Positions 12,701-23,945 of a DNA stretch of 64,000 nucleotides are shown piece by piece. Below the pieces are notes generated by a model. The model saw only the letters and a list, made by a program, of their open reading frames with translations. It was not told the origin of the DNA and did not search any database. The stretch is from Rhodocollybia butyracea (lineage: Eukaryota; Basidiomycota; Agaricomycetes; Agaricales; Omphalotaceae): positions 85,752 through 149,751 of the forward strand of contig JADNRY010000154.1 in assembly GCA_015501585.1 (NCBI GenBank), given 5' to 3'. Numbering within the stretch: the first letter of the stretch is position 1; the number at the start of each line of letters is the position of its first letter. The translations under genes and the position numbers were made by a program.

Positions 12701-13488
12701 AGCATAGATATGTGGCTTAGCGGCGTAACTCTATGATGAACGCAAGTTGATGATCGAAGTGAATACTCCGAATAAGTTACAACAAGGCTCTGTGTCGTAC
12801 GATGGATTGAGTAGTGAGTCTTACACGGGCAATAAAGGAGAAGGATGAGAGACTCTGCTATTATCATGATCATTACCGTTACTGTCTTCAGTATTAAATA
12901 TTATATACTTATAGTAGCAACAGGCTGCTCTAGATTGGTATATAAGTTGGAGCAGAACTGTCGAAGAATGGACAGAAAGTCGGCGTGGCAGTAAGTCAAC
13001 CCGCCAATGGCTTTCCCGCTGAAAATAAGTAGAGTGATAGCGTCGGCGCGAAGTCATTCACACAATATGGACCAGATACTCGCCAGTTCTACTACCCACA
13101 ATGAGATCAAAACTTACCGTGAACTCTGTTGCACTGCGCATATACTCTGCTTTGAGGAGGGGGGGGGTTTCTAATCTGCCTTGTCGGTCATATTTTCGCA
13201 ATGCAAAAGGATCTAGACTGGAGAAGAAGCAGAAAAAGAGACTAGTATCCAAATAATCACATTGGGGCACCGTGCACGAGAAGGCACAAAAGAACAGCGA
13301 ACACTACATGTACAAAACAGAGAACTAGATTTACATAGATAGTAACGCAGCCCTAGGCAAGCGTTGGTACTTGAAGTGTGAAACAGTCCCAGAAACTAAA
13401 AAAAAAAACAAAACGCTGATATACATGAGCTGAGAAATCCTAGTGAAAGGGACAAAAACAACTCACCTTGTTGAAGTGCAAAACAATA
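12700..13488. other. Gap between P5CDH copy and TPR-CHAT B
   Basis: No gene is seen. It is similar to 4,330-5,345 of unit 1 and ends in the 3' flank of TPR-CHAT B. A candidate minus-strand splice donor (AAG|GTGAGT, about 13,464-13,471) just after the stop codon is also present at the same place in copy C (about 27,640), suggesting a 3' UTR intron. Confidence 0.35.
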
Positions 13489-16400
13489 TCACGCGCCGAT
13501 ATGAACAAAATTTACCCATCTCTCCAGCGTTACTCCCTTCCGTGCTCTCATTTTCTTGATAGCCTCAGACAATGCTCTTGCTTGTGCTCCAACCTCGTTG
13601 CATCGAGACACGTTTTCATCCGAGAGAAGACGCGAGTAGAAGTCTTTCGCCATTTCCGGGCCATCTACATCAGCCATCTCCCACATGGTTCCAACCACAC
13701 TCCGAAAACCACAGAACTGCATTGCAGCTGCAAGATGGATGACTTCATCATAAACACTGTCAGGGGACTGTTCTGCCGTGTGACATGCTGAGAGAAATGC
13801 AAAGTCAGCATTGGGCAAGTTGAGGCGGATTATGTCCAATAAAGTGAAATGTGATTTCTCAGCCAGTGAGAAGTAAGAAGCAAAGGGTTCTTTGGGCACA
13901 AGTGTACCATGTGATGCAATATGGAGCCACTCATGGTCAACAAGGGCCTGTTCCAAAGCCTTCTTGGTAGCTGCAGGTCCCTCCACAGATGTAGTAGGGA
14001 TGTGATTCTGATACTGTAAAACTTCATGGATCTCCTCCTTTGTCCTTGGAAGGTTTTCATCATGCTGGCCAGCAACTAAGAGACGGGGTAGCTGTGAAGA
14101 CAATTTAGTGGTGTTAAAGGCATCGATGAGAGCGGTGAGTGTAGGAGTGTATGATGAGATGTACAAGTCAGGAAGGAACTTCTTGTTATCATGGGAAATA
14201 GGACCAGCTGCATGCAGGGGGAGTGTTGATAGAATAGAAGTGGGACACCAAAATATCCGCGACATCTCTGGAATATGAAGCTCTTGGAGCTTGGTGACAA
14301 CAGGTGATACTACAAGGTCCCATAGGTCCTTCAGAGTAGCACGAAGGACATGATTGTACCGCTTTGGAGAAGCTTTGATGAGAGACCTTGCTTCTGTGAG
14401 CTGCTCCACAAGAGTTTCCACTTGATCATAAAAATCCTCCACCAAAGAAATTAATACAGGTGAATTTTGCTCCAGTATGATGAGTACGTCGGAGCGATAC
14501 CAGCTGCAATTGACCAAAATGACAGGGCCATGCTTGGCAGCAGACTTTAGTTCACCAAATGATTTTCTGCCCAAAAATGTCTCAAATCCAGGAACTTTAT
14601 GTATCCTGTCAATAATGTCACCTTGAGCATGCAAGAGACGGCGCTTATCAGACAAGCTATGACCAAACCAATCCCTGTTTACCTCCATCGGGTGCTGGTG
14701 AGTCTCTGTCTGATAGACAAGGCCTGTACCTCGGTCAACAGAATTTTGTATTGAGAGTATCTCAAGCCGATGATTGATCTGCTTCAGCTCATCAACTAGT
14801 GATGGATCCAGAGCCTGAAGTCTGTCCATAGGTGTCCTCAAACCCCGGAGTTCAGACCAGAGCAACCCCCGCCCTTGTTCTATGATCTCAACAGCTAGGG
14901 TAAGCTGACCCAGTTGAATTGCCTGTGATGCCCCATCTGAGACAAATTCTGGAAGCTTGATGACCGACGAGAGGTGCTGGTACTGCAAAGAGATCATAGG
15001 CATCACAGAAAGTGAGCGGGAAATCAGGGAAAGCCCTGTGATATATGCATCCAGGTTAGATTGAGTGAGATCATGGCACCATGTGAAGTTTACCCAGTTC
15101 TGTACTGCCAGCAAACATTTTGATACAGGAGAATATATATCCTCAGCAGCCTGCTTGGAAACTGACATGCACTCTGTTAGATCCTCTTGGTGGCCTGTCA
15201 GCTCAAAGCGGATGCTCAAACCCAGACTGAGGTTGTTGAGTGAAGAACCACGGTCTGGGTGGCCCATGGCACAGAGTAGAATTGCATCTCTATTCAATTG
15301 AATAGACTCATCAAGGTCTTCCAGGTGGCCTGTCTGCTCAAAGCGTTTCCGGAGGCCACGACTGAGGTTGTTGAGTGAAAAACCACGGGCTGGGTGGCCA
15401 ATAGGATGGAGGAGAAGTGCTTCTCTACTCAATTGAATAGACTCATCATGATCTTCCAGATGGCCTTTCTGCTCAAAAGAAACGTGGAGGCCAAGACTGA
15501 GGTTGCCGAGTGAAGCACCACGGTGCGGGTGGCCCACGGGACAGAGTAGAAGTGCTTCTCTATTCAATCGAATAGACTCATCAAGATCTTCCAGATGGCC
15601 TGCCTGCTCGAAGCGAATCCAGAGGCCCACACCAAGGTTGTGGAGTAATGAACTACGATCTACATGGCCCATAGGACGGAGTAGAAGTGCTTTTCTATTC
15701 AATTGAATAGACTCATCAAGATCTTCCAGGTGGCCTGTCTGCTGGAAGCGATTCCGGAGGCCCCCACTGAGGATACCGAGTGAAAAACCACAATCTACGT
15801 GGCCCAAAGGATGGAGTGGAAGTGCTTCTCTACTCAATTGAATAGACTCATCAAGATCTTCCAGATGGCCTGTCTGCTCAAAGCGTTTCTGGAGGTCATG
15901 ACTGAGGTTATTGAGTGAAGAACCACGGGATGGGTGGCCCATGGAATGAACTAGAAGTGCTTCTCTATTCAATTGAATAGACTCATCAATATCTTCCACA
16001 TGGCCTGCCTGCTGGAAGCGATTCCCGAGGCCCGCACTGAGATTGTTGAGTAAAGAACCACGGTCTGGGTGGCCCACTGGACAGAGTAAAAGTGCATCTC
16101 TATTCAATTGAATAGACTCATCAAGATCGTCCATCTGACCTGTCTGCATGAAGCGAGTCCCGAGGCCCGCACTGAGGTTGTGGAGTAAATAACCACGATC
16201 TACGTGGCCCATAGGATGGAGTAGAAGTGCTTCTCTATTCAATTGAATAAACTCATCAAGATCTTCCAGATGGCCTGTCTGCCCAAAGCGTTTCTGGAGG
16301 CCCTCACTGAGATTGTTGAGTACAACACCACGGGCTGGGTGGCCCATGGGATGTAGTAGAAGTGCTTCTTTAATCAATTGAATAGACTCATCAAGGTCTT

Positions 16401-17211
16401 CCAAATGGCCTGTCTGCTGGAAGCGATCCCTGAGGCCAAGACTGAGGTTGTTCAGTGCAGAACCACGGGCTGGGTGGCGCATGCGATGGAGTAGAAGTGC
16501 TTCTTCTCTATACAATTTAATGGACTCATCAAGATCTTCCAGATGGCCTGCCTGCTCGAAGCGAATCCCGAGGCCCGCACTGAGGTTGTGGAGTAAATAA
16601 CCACGATCTACGTGGCCCATAGGATGGAGTAGAAGTGCTTCTCTATTCAATTGAATAGACTCATCAAGATCTTCTAGGCGGCCTGTCTGCTGGAAGCGAT
16701 TCCGGAGGCCCCCACTGAGGTTATTGAGTGAAGAACCATGATCTACGTGGCCCATTGGATGGAGTAGAAGCGCATCTCTGTTTAATTGAATAGACTCATC
16801 AAGATCTTCCAGGTGGCCTGTCTGTTCAAAGCAATGCTGGAGGCCCAGACCAAGGTTGTTGAGTGCAGAACCACGTTGTGGGTGGCCCACTGGACAGAGT
16901 AAAAGTGCATCTCTATGAAATTGAATAGACTCGTCAAGATCTTCTAGCTGGCCTGTCTGCTTGAAGCGATCACTGAGGCCCAGACCAAGGTTGTTGAATG
17001 AAGAACCACGGTCTGGGTGGCCAACCGGGCGGAGTAGAAGTGCATCTCTATTCAATTGAATATACTCCTCAAGATCTTCCAGATGACCTGTCTGCTGGAA
17101 GCGATTCCAGAGGGCCAGACCAAGCTTGTGGAGTGATGAAGCACGCTTACGGTGGCCGATGGGATGATCGCGAAGTGCCGCTCGTGCACGTGTGATTTCC
17201 TTCTTGATTTT
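13489..17211 (-). CDS. TPR-CHAT protein, copy B (intact main exon)
   Basis: This is the only undamaged TPR-CHAT copy: 1,240 uninterrupted codons from the 3' splice site at 17,212 (atgacag) to the stop at 13,489-13,491. About 14 near-identical 42-residue TPR-like repeats (RFEQTGHLEDLDESIQLNRE) fill about 13 to 630; one has a one-residue insertion. A helical linker leads to a C-terminal CHAT domain. The predicted catalytic pair is His in HIASHG (codon 13,909-13,911) and Cys in FLSACHTA (codon 13,783-13,785). CHAT proteins are caspase/separase-like cysteine proteases; TPR arrays usually bind proteins. Substrate and role are unknown here, and a death or defence protease is only an inference. The 5' exon upstream of 17,211 could not be fixed: the equivalent of the upstream exon (about 17,285-17,345) contains a TAG in one plausible frame, so completeness is uncertain. 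Confidence 0.85.
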   Translation of the reverse strand, partial: KIKKEITRARAALRDHPIGHRKRASSLHKLGLALWNRFQQTGHLEDLEEYIQLNRDALLLRPVGHPDRGSSFNNLGLGLSDRFKQTGQLEDLDESIQFHRDALLLCPVGHPQRGSALNNLGLGLQHCFEQTGHLEDLDESIQLNRDALLLHPMGHVDHGSSLNNLSGGLRNRFQQTGRLEDLDESIQLNREALLLHPMGHVDRGYLLHNLSAGLGIRFEQAGHLEDLDESIKLYREEALLLHRMRHPARGSALNNLSLGLRDRFQQTGHLEDLDESIQLIKEALLLHPMGHPARGVVLNNLSEGLQKRFGQTGHLEDLDEFIQLNREALLLHPMGHVDRGYLLHNLSAGLGTRFMQTGQMDDLDESIQLNRDALLLCPVGHPDRGSLLNNLSAGLGNRFQQAGHVEDIDESIQLNREALLVHSMGHPSRGSSLNNLSHDLQKRFEQTGHLEDLDESIQLSREALPLHPLGHVDCGFSLGILSGGLRNRFQQTGHLEDLDESIQLNRKALLLRPMGHVDRSSLLHNLGVGLWIRFEQAGHLEDLDESIRLNREALLLCPVGHPHRGASLGNLSLGLHVSFEQKGHLEDHDESIQLSREALLLHPIGHPARGFSLNNLSRGLRKRFEQTGHLEDLDESIQLNRDAILLCAMGHPDRGSSLNNLSLGLSIRFELTGHQEDLTECMSVSKQAAEDIYSPVSKCLLAVQNWVNFTWCHDLTQSNLDAYITGLSLISRSLSVMPMISLQYQHLSSVIKLPEFVSDGASQAIQLGQLTLAVEIIEQGRGLLWSELRGLRTPMDRLQALDPSLVDELKQINHRLEILSIQNSVDRGTGLVYQTETHQHPMEVNRDWFGHSLSDKRRLLHAQGDIIDRIHKVPGFETFLGRKSFGELKSAAKHGPVILVNCSWYRSDVLIILEQNSPVLISLVEDFYDQVETLVEQLTEARSLIKASPKRYNHVLRATLKDLWDLVVSPVVTKLQELHIPEMSRIFWCPTSILSTLPLHAAGPISHDNKKFLPDLYISSYTPTLTALIDAFNTTKLSSQLPRLLVAGQHDENLPRTKEEIHEVLQYQNHIPTTSVEGPAATKKALEQALVDHEWLHIASHGTLVPKEPFASYFSLAEKSHFTLLDIIRLNLPNADFAFLSACHTAEQSPDSVYDEVIHLAAAMQFCGFRSVVGTMWEMADVDGPEMAKDFYSRLLSDENVSRCNEVGAQARALSEAIKKMRARKGVTLERWVNFVHIGA

Positions 17212-17520
17212 CTGTCATAATATTGTTAATTTCCATCGACAGCTAGGATTCCTAACAATAACCATCCACTTGCCTTCTGACTCTCAGCCTTCTGATCTCC
17301 TTCCTCTGGAGGATCTAATTGATGTGATCCCCTATGACTGTTTTATCCACTTTTACATCAAAAGAAAAAAGAACAGATCAAACCTGTTCCTTATTCTATT
17401 GGTTATGAAATTCCTTGCAAGATTGTACTTGTGCTTCAAACGATTCTTGGTGATACTATTCATCTATAAAGCACCACATAGTCAGGGGTAACCTACTGAA
17501 GCAAGGAACACTCTGGGGGC

Positions 17521-17650
17521 TCACTGTTGTATCCGTGAGATAGGTTGACTACGTCGGGGTGGGCGAAGCCAGGTTGTTTATCTAGCACTGGGCTTGACGG
17601 AAAGAACGTTTATGCCGCACTACCTACCTGCTACTATTACCCTTCGCCCG
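17521..17650 (-). promoter_or_regulatory. Divergent promoter region of TPR-CHAT B
   Basis: The conserved leader (ACGGATACAACAG on the minus strand, about 17,525-17,540) is present, but the TATA-like box of copies A and C reads TAGATAAAC here (forward 17,575-17,584). The unit 3 GDYGEID copy starts on + just beyond. Function is inferred from conservation. Confidence 0.35.
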
Positions 17651-18420
17651 ATCTGAATTGGACCTGTGATTCATACGTGCCTCATGTCTTTCTGTACGTG
17701 TCCCAATTCTCCCCTCATAAAGCATGCATTTTACAAATCCATCAACCTCATTCATGACTGAGGAAGCCTCTTCATAGTTCGCAAATTTCACACCTTCTGT
17801 TGACCTCGATACTTGCTCAATGTGCTATCTAGTTATCCGAGCTTTCATTGATATCGATCAACATGATACGCCCATGCAGATGGTGCGTGTTTTGAGGATC
17901 ACATGGGTAGAGACTACGGAAGATCAATAAGATCGATTGCGAGACAGGCGAGCTCAAACCCAGTAAGTTTTCGGGAAGAAGCCCACGGCAGTGTCGACTT
18001 CAATTTTTTGTAACAATTCCGTCTTGGCTCTCGATCATCGTCTTCCTCCAAAGTCCTCGTAGTGCGGCGCCAGTACTCTGCATAACAGAACTCACAGGGC
18101 ATATCTCACAATTGATGGCCTTTGATACCCACGTTGTGGCGTGTTGAAGAGATTGCTCGCTGTGTCTGAGTCCATGCAGATGTTCGTACAAAGCGGGACG
18201 GAGCTCGTCAGAGGTCGGACTCAAATAGTTCCAGAGGGTATATCATCTCTCAAACACAACCCTTCTGTGCCAAAAGAGCCCGAGAAAGCAAGTCCAGAGT
18301 CTAACGGCCTTCGGAGAGGTATGTGACTGACCTTGACCCATCCACGGATCGACGATATGGCAGTTCCGATGGATTATGGCATGAGGTGTATGAACGAGAA
18401 ATGCGAAATGGGTATTCGGT
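17650..18420 (+). pseudogene. Decayed GDYGEID-motif gene, unit 3 copy
   Basis: Exon 1-like sequence lies at about 17,715-17,810, exon 3-like at about 17,945-18,080, and exon 4/5-like at about 18,235-18,400. All are frameshifted. The downstream part at 18,260-18,400 closely matches 500-640 of unit 1, so units 1 and 3 share recent ancestry there. Confidence 0.55.
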
Positions 18421-19621
18421 CGATCATAGTTGGCCTCAGTACCATCTCACCCACGTTGCACACACGAACGTCCACCACGATTGATTTCATTCTTTAATAT
18501 GTAACCATTTGACTACAGCTAAGCCTGCAGGAAAGACGTCGACGGCGCCAGACTCGGAACCCACTGAAAGCCATTGGATTAATTCACGCTCGACTCTCTT
18601 TCCCTTCAAAAGTGACTAGTCAGATGGAAGGAAGCATGCTGGCAAGAACACGAAAGAATTCTCGCGATCGGGTTCGGTGGTCGTGGACTACACGATGAGT
18701 GATGTCTGGGAAGAAGCTCGAGGGGAAGTTTGATAGTAAAGATGTTTTCCCGGGGCAAGACGTAAGGGCATTCTGGGTTACAGAGGATATGTCAGAAAAG
18801 GACATGTGAATGTGAGGCATCGCTCACCTTTTCCACCAGGATCGCAAGGCCTCGCGTTAACGTTACCACCCTTTTCTGCTAAGGTTCCGAGAGCGCCACT
18901 AACGGCTGGGGCCTAAGTAGTACAAAGAGCTAACAAGTTGAGCATCGCATCGCATCGAGAATAAAGTTTTGAAACGTTGAAATAGAAAGTGCAGCTAGGC
19001 CGGGAAGATCAGCGTACAGGAGCTATGTACAGGAAACAAACAACATACAGAATTATTTCAGTCCCTTTGATACTCGAGAGCTCGAGCGTTGGTCAAAGAT
19101 GTCGTTGTAGAAACTAGTAAGGCTGTCAATTTGCCTCGAGCAATAGGTGTAACTGCGGATATATATGAGAGAGGTTGGAAGGTTAGCCGGTCAAGCTTAA
19201 GCTTCAAGGAAGAGCGTCAAAGAGCCATGGTACGATCTACGTTCATAATCAATAAAAATTTAACAAAGATGAAGAATCACGTACCAGAGCAATTGAGCGG
19301 CATCACTTCCCAAGCTAGCTCACAGGTCCGTATAGTAGATGTTATGCAACGTCTGGGGCACGGATATCGTTACTGAAAGTACAGAAAGAAGATTGCAAGT
19401 AAACACGAGGATTGACGTTGCAGTTACTCGGGCCGAAATGGAACCGTCAAGCGCTCTTGGCGTCTTTCCTATACCAGGAAGAAGGTTTAGATGTACTGGA
19501 CGTACTGAACTCGACTGAACTGGATCTACAATGATCGATGTTGATGAAGCTTCAAGCTTCAAGTTTTTCAAAATTCCAAGCTCAAGCTAAGGCTCACATG
19601 GACAGGCTGCACAAGTGCAAA
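18420..19621. repeat. Unit 3 spacer
   Basis: Equivalent to 660-2,240 and 10,490-11,480. The minus-strand exon-like block (about 18,620-18,830) preserves SLLSNFPSSFFPDI, comparable to SLLSHFPSSFFLDI at about 960-1,040. No intact gene is seen. It ends where the first hAT-type element inserts. Confidence 0.45.
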
Positions 19622-19629
19622 ACGTGTAG

Positions 19630-21127
19630 TAGGGTAGGGCTAATTAGTCGGATTAAATCACATTTGTTAATTAGCATTGTTATTAACATGTTATTGACAT
19701 GTTAATCACCTCAGGCCTCGGAATACCATGTTAATTAATGTTAATTAGTCCAAAGCTTGTATGTCCATTGACTGAGTGAACTGCTAATGAATATTCACTA
19801 GGCAAAGCCTGTGGATGGTTTCCGAAACTTTCCTACCAATAAATCAGACGCCTCTAGTAAACCTCGCCAGCGTCAACTGGTGCTTGACAATCCCAATCAA
19901 GTTGATTTATGTGACACCTTGAGCTCTGATCAAGCAGACTTTGAGGATGGTAGCGGGTATATATGTGTAACCCACCTAGAGTGCCCAGACTCAGACTTTC
20001 GCTGTGATAAGTATGGGAGATGGTCTTGAACTTCAAATTGACTTCAACGTGGACCTGTTTTGTAGGGTGGTGCTAACTGGAAAAGGTCATGTTAATAACA
20101 TTGCTATTAACATGGGACCTTCAGGGGCCTGTTTAACACGAGTTAATAGCAGTTATTAACATTTGAGCGCTAACGTGATAATAACATGTTAATAGATGGT
20201 TTTTAACATGCTAATAACAATGTCTATGTGAATCACCTGTACCAGCATACCAATCCTAGTGAATCCTATCTGGCATGTCATCTTGACATCTATTCTGTAG
20301 ATCCCACTAGTAATTCGCTCCCAGCAAGCCCTGAGAATGTAGCTGAAGGACCACTGTTTGTTTTCGCCAATAACATAGTTAGTGCCTGTTAGTCAACTGT
20401 TAGTACCTCAGCATCAAGATATTGAAGCAGCAATTCCTGGTAAGAAGGGGGGAGGGGGGTCTGGCACACATGGAAACTTGGGGATTTTACCCTCCAGTGG
20501 GATCGATACCTATAGTATATAAATCCACGGGCAACGAAGATTAGGATAAGCCTGCTGTCTAAGACAACTCGCGAGTTAAATTTAAGACCCAAGAGTGTTC
20601 CAAACAAGCTCTAACTTGGAGGCTTTTTCTCTCAAGACTGGAGAGGCTGTCGCAAGGGTTGTCGAGCAGCAATATAAGAGCTATCTGACTGTCGCAGCCA
20701 TACCATGGCCCACTAGAGTAGTTAACATGATTAACATGGTCCTCAGAGGCCAATGCTAATAGCATGTTATTAACATGTTATTAACATGTTAATTCACAGA
20801 TGTTAATTGAAACATAGGTTTTAGCACCACCCTACTGTTTTGTGAAAGAGCAGAGTTGGCCTTTTCCCTCTGTTTGTTAGCAACATACATGTATGGAGGA
20901 ATACAAGGTAGTTGTGTATGATCTTGAGGGTGTTAATTTAGACGTTTAGGACTTATTAACACACTTGTATGTTAATAACATGTTAAAAAATCATTTATTT
21001 ACACGTTAGTTACATTTAGCGCCCGGATGTTAATAACATGCTAATAACTAGCGTTAGAAAGTCCCTCCAGAGGCCCGATGTTAGTAACAAAGTTATTAAC
21101 ATCCTGGGACTAATTAGCCCCACCCTA
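19630..21127. mobile_element. Non-autonomous hAT-type element (1.5 kb)
   Basis: Terminal inverted repeats of 20 bp with one mismatch (TAGGGTRGGGCTAATTAGTC) are flanked by a perfect 8-bp target duplication ACGTGTAG (19,622-19,629 and 21,128-21,135), diagnostic of hAT-like transposition. The interior has no transposase. It is packed with palindromic motifs of the type TTAATAACATGTTAATAAC at both ends (about 19,660-19,745, 20,085-20,220, 20,730-20,815, 20,930-21,110), likely subterminal transposase-binding repeats. The centre (about 19,800-20,035) holds a 73-codon open stretch of unknown meaning. Confidence 0.85.
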
Positions 21128-21434
21128 ACGTGTAGACCCTACGTGTCACTAGTGTTGTGACGGCTCCGGCTCAGAGCCCTTGAGCCGTCTGGGCCGGGCC
21201 TGATTGAGCCGGGCCTGGCCGGAGCCGTCTTGAGGGCTTGCGAGGGCTCAGGGCCCGGCTCAGATTTCTTGGAAGCCCTGAGCCGGGGCTTCGGCCGGGG
21301 CTGTGCATCTTGATAAGTACACGCCGGATTTTCGGCTTGAAATTTTTAACCTTCCCTCCGGTTTCTTATCTCCTTTTCTCATGTCTACTGAAGTGCCATC
21401 TCGGTCCATTATTATTACTGAAAGTGGATTTTAG

Positions 21435-22480
21435 CATGCGGATCGAGCCCAACAGATGTTTTCATTTGAGAAGGAGCCATCCTTGCACATTGGTCTTCCT
21501 GCACTTGAAGCTCTTCATAATGCTTGGTCTAAGCGGGTTTCAAAGCTGAAGTACGCAGAATTCTCGGATGCTATTCAAGCTGGTATCGATAAGTTATCCG
21601 ACTACTATGATAGGACCGGTGATTCCGCTGCCTATGTAGTTTCAATGAGTATGTTGTTCAATGTATACGTTAAATTTTTCTAACATTCAATACTCAGTAT
21701 TGAACCCTGCAGAAAAGTCAACTCATTTTGAGAAACATTGGACACCAGAACTTCGGGCTAGGGTACGGGTACTCACAGAAGAAGTGGTATGATTTATCAT
21801 GCTTTTTCTCTGTTTAATCCAATAGTACTACACAGTTCAAGGATCAATATGCAGAAATGTACGGCTCCACTACTACACCCCCTCATACATCCAAAAAGCA
21901 GCCACTACCAACGGGAAAGCATTCAATGCTGCTGCGCGAGCTGTCCGATGACGAAGATGATACCTTGGGAACTTCAGCAACATCATTGGGAAACCCTTGG
22001 CTTGACGAGTTTACCCGATACTATGACACAAAGGAAACTATTCCAGAGGGAATGTCTATCGTTCAATGGTGGGGTGTACGTACTAATGCTTTTCTTATTT
22101 AATTCTTGTCCTCATGGAGTTTACAGTTAAACGCTCAACGTCTCCCTGTATGGGCATCCCTTGCCCGAGATTTTCTTTCTATCATGGCCTCATCAGTTTC
22201 AAGTGAGCGCGCCTTCTCCAGTGCAGGTATTACAATCAGCAAACGCCGGAACCGGCTGAAGGGTGATATTGTTGAGGCCCTTCAGTTTTTGAAGTGCTTA
22301 CTACGTAAGGATTTATTATTTCGGACTCCTTTCACTACAGCCGATGAGCTTGACCTTGAATCGGAGGAGAATATGGAACAGCTTGCCGCAGAAGTGGACC
22401 GGTCAACACTTGTGACGGAGGAATCTGAGTGGATCGTCCTTGATGGTGGGTCCGGAGACTGGGAAGATGTTTGCACTTAA
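21435..22480 (+). pseudogene. hAT transposase, C-terminal part
   Basis: Four exons (21,435-21,648, 21,698-21,786, 21,836-22,075, 22,127-22,480) join in frame with GT-AG introns into 298 codons and a TAA. The reading begins HADRAQQMF after an acceptor-like tttag, and contains DKLSDYYDRTGDS, LNPAEKSTHFEKHW and the hAT C-terminal dimerisation region (LPVWASLARDFL...SVSSERAFSSAGITISKRRN). The zinc-finger and first part of the catalytic domain are absent, with no upstream exon before the terminal repeat. It is therefore not a complete transposase, although its remaining frame is undamaged, which suggests recent truncation or possible expression as a fragment. Confidence 0.85.
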
Positions 22481-22761
22481 TGTTTTTGTACATTGTTAAA
22501 TACATTATACTTATTAAGTACTGTAACTATGAGGCACAAGCCTTGTCAAGCCATAGCCCCATTGCTTCGTATGTTGAGCCGGGGCCTGAGCCTGGGCCGG
22601 GCCCTAGCCCTTGCATAGGGCCCGGCCCAGATTCTTGGTGAGCCCCAGTGAAAAGCCGCACCGAGCTGATCTGGGAATTTCCGGCATATCCGAGTAGCTC
22701 TGGGTAGCGCTGGGCAGGTCTGTGTACAGCTGGCCAAATGAGGGGCAAATTTTGTTTCAAT

Positions 22762-22919
22762 CACTGCATGCAAATCACCATAATTTTTTGTGGAAATAGT
22801 AAAAATATGTTAAACTTATGTTCAGATACTATGATTACATTGAAATTGTATGAAGTTCCATACAAGTTTAACATAATTTTACTATTTCCACAAAAATTTA
22901 TGTTGATTTGCACGCAGTG
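22762..22919. mobile_element. CACTA-like MITE, copy 2 (nested in hAT)
   Basis: A 158-bp inverted-repeat element with ends CACTGCATGCAAATCA and TGATTTGCACGCAGTG, flanked by the 3-bp repeat AAT (22,759-22,761 and 22,920-22,922). The two arms pair over about 50 bp. It belongs to the same family as 4,513-4,659 and inserted into the hAT element, so it is younger than that insertion or hitchhiked with it. Confidence 0.75.
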
Positions 22920-22929
22920 AATTCAATCC

Positions 22930-23945
22930 ATGTTACACCCGTGAGAGATATATTCTGAATAATCGAGTTCGAGTTTGAGCTAGTAGCGCCGTGTGCAACT
23001 TTTGAGCTCAAGTATTCGAGTTAGTCTTTCGCTTTGTCTTTGTCGCTCCAACTCAGAGTCCCAAATTTCCGGCCCTGGCCCAACATGTGATAAGCTTCAA
23101 CGAATCGACACTTTAAAAAAAATTCCATCGCTCTTTCTCTCTTCACTGCCATTTCAACTTCTCCAAGTTAAGGCTCTGTGCAAGCTGGCTCAAATTCTCG
23201 AGATTTACTCTTCAACATATCCTCAACCCACTTTAAACTCTTGACTCAAGCATGGATTCATTGGGCTAGGCTATTCCCAAGGTGAGCTATTTTAACCTTT
23301 TCTTGAATAATCTCTTGAACAATTTTTTTTTTTTTGATTAGCTCTCGCTGGTTTGTTGATGTCGTATCACGCTGGTACGCTGCATTCTACCACTTTCATC
23401 TTTTCCTCTATACGTCAAAGGTGAGCTATCTTTACTTATTCTTTGGAGCTCGGTCTTTGGATAACCTTCTCTCGCTGTAGCCCGTTAGCCTCTCAGAGTT
23501 GTTTCAACAAGTCAATATCCCACTGTGCCAACATGTCATATAACACTTGTAACCATGCACTGTAGATGTAGCACTGCCCTTACACATGTTTCTCTGTGGT
23601 CAGCTTAATGTATGTATATGTAGTATGTGTCGTATTCGTACGTATTCGTAGTAGTTGATATCTCAATACATTCACTCAGACCATCCCAGACCATCATAAT
23701 TTCAGTAATATGTAATAAGTATTATGTGCAGCTAAGCCCAGATGATCCCAGATGATCCCAGAGAAACTCAATTGTATAGAAAAACCAAATTTTCATTTTC
23801 AGTGTGATTTTGGTCAGATATACCCAGATATACCCAGACCAGCCCAGACCACAACATAGGAAACGGCCAAATTCTGGGATTATCTGCAAGACGGATAATC
23901 CCAGTTCATCCCAGATATTCCCAGCACATGTCGGCACATGTCAGC
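22930..23945. other. Non-coding interior of the hAT element
   Basis: No gene is recognised between the transposase remnant and the GC-rich right end. Repeated CCCAGATGATCCCAGATGATCCC and CCCAGATATACCCAGA motifs occur at 23,735-23,765 and 23,820-23,850, and similar CCCAG-type repeats at 23,895-23,925. They may be subterminal binding repeats. Confidence 0.4.

Noticed and set aside
13468..13791. 107-codon plus-strand open stretch and similar long frames antisense to the TPR-CHAT genes
   Set aside because: They lie opposite conserved coding sequence and follow its codon structure; shadows.
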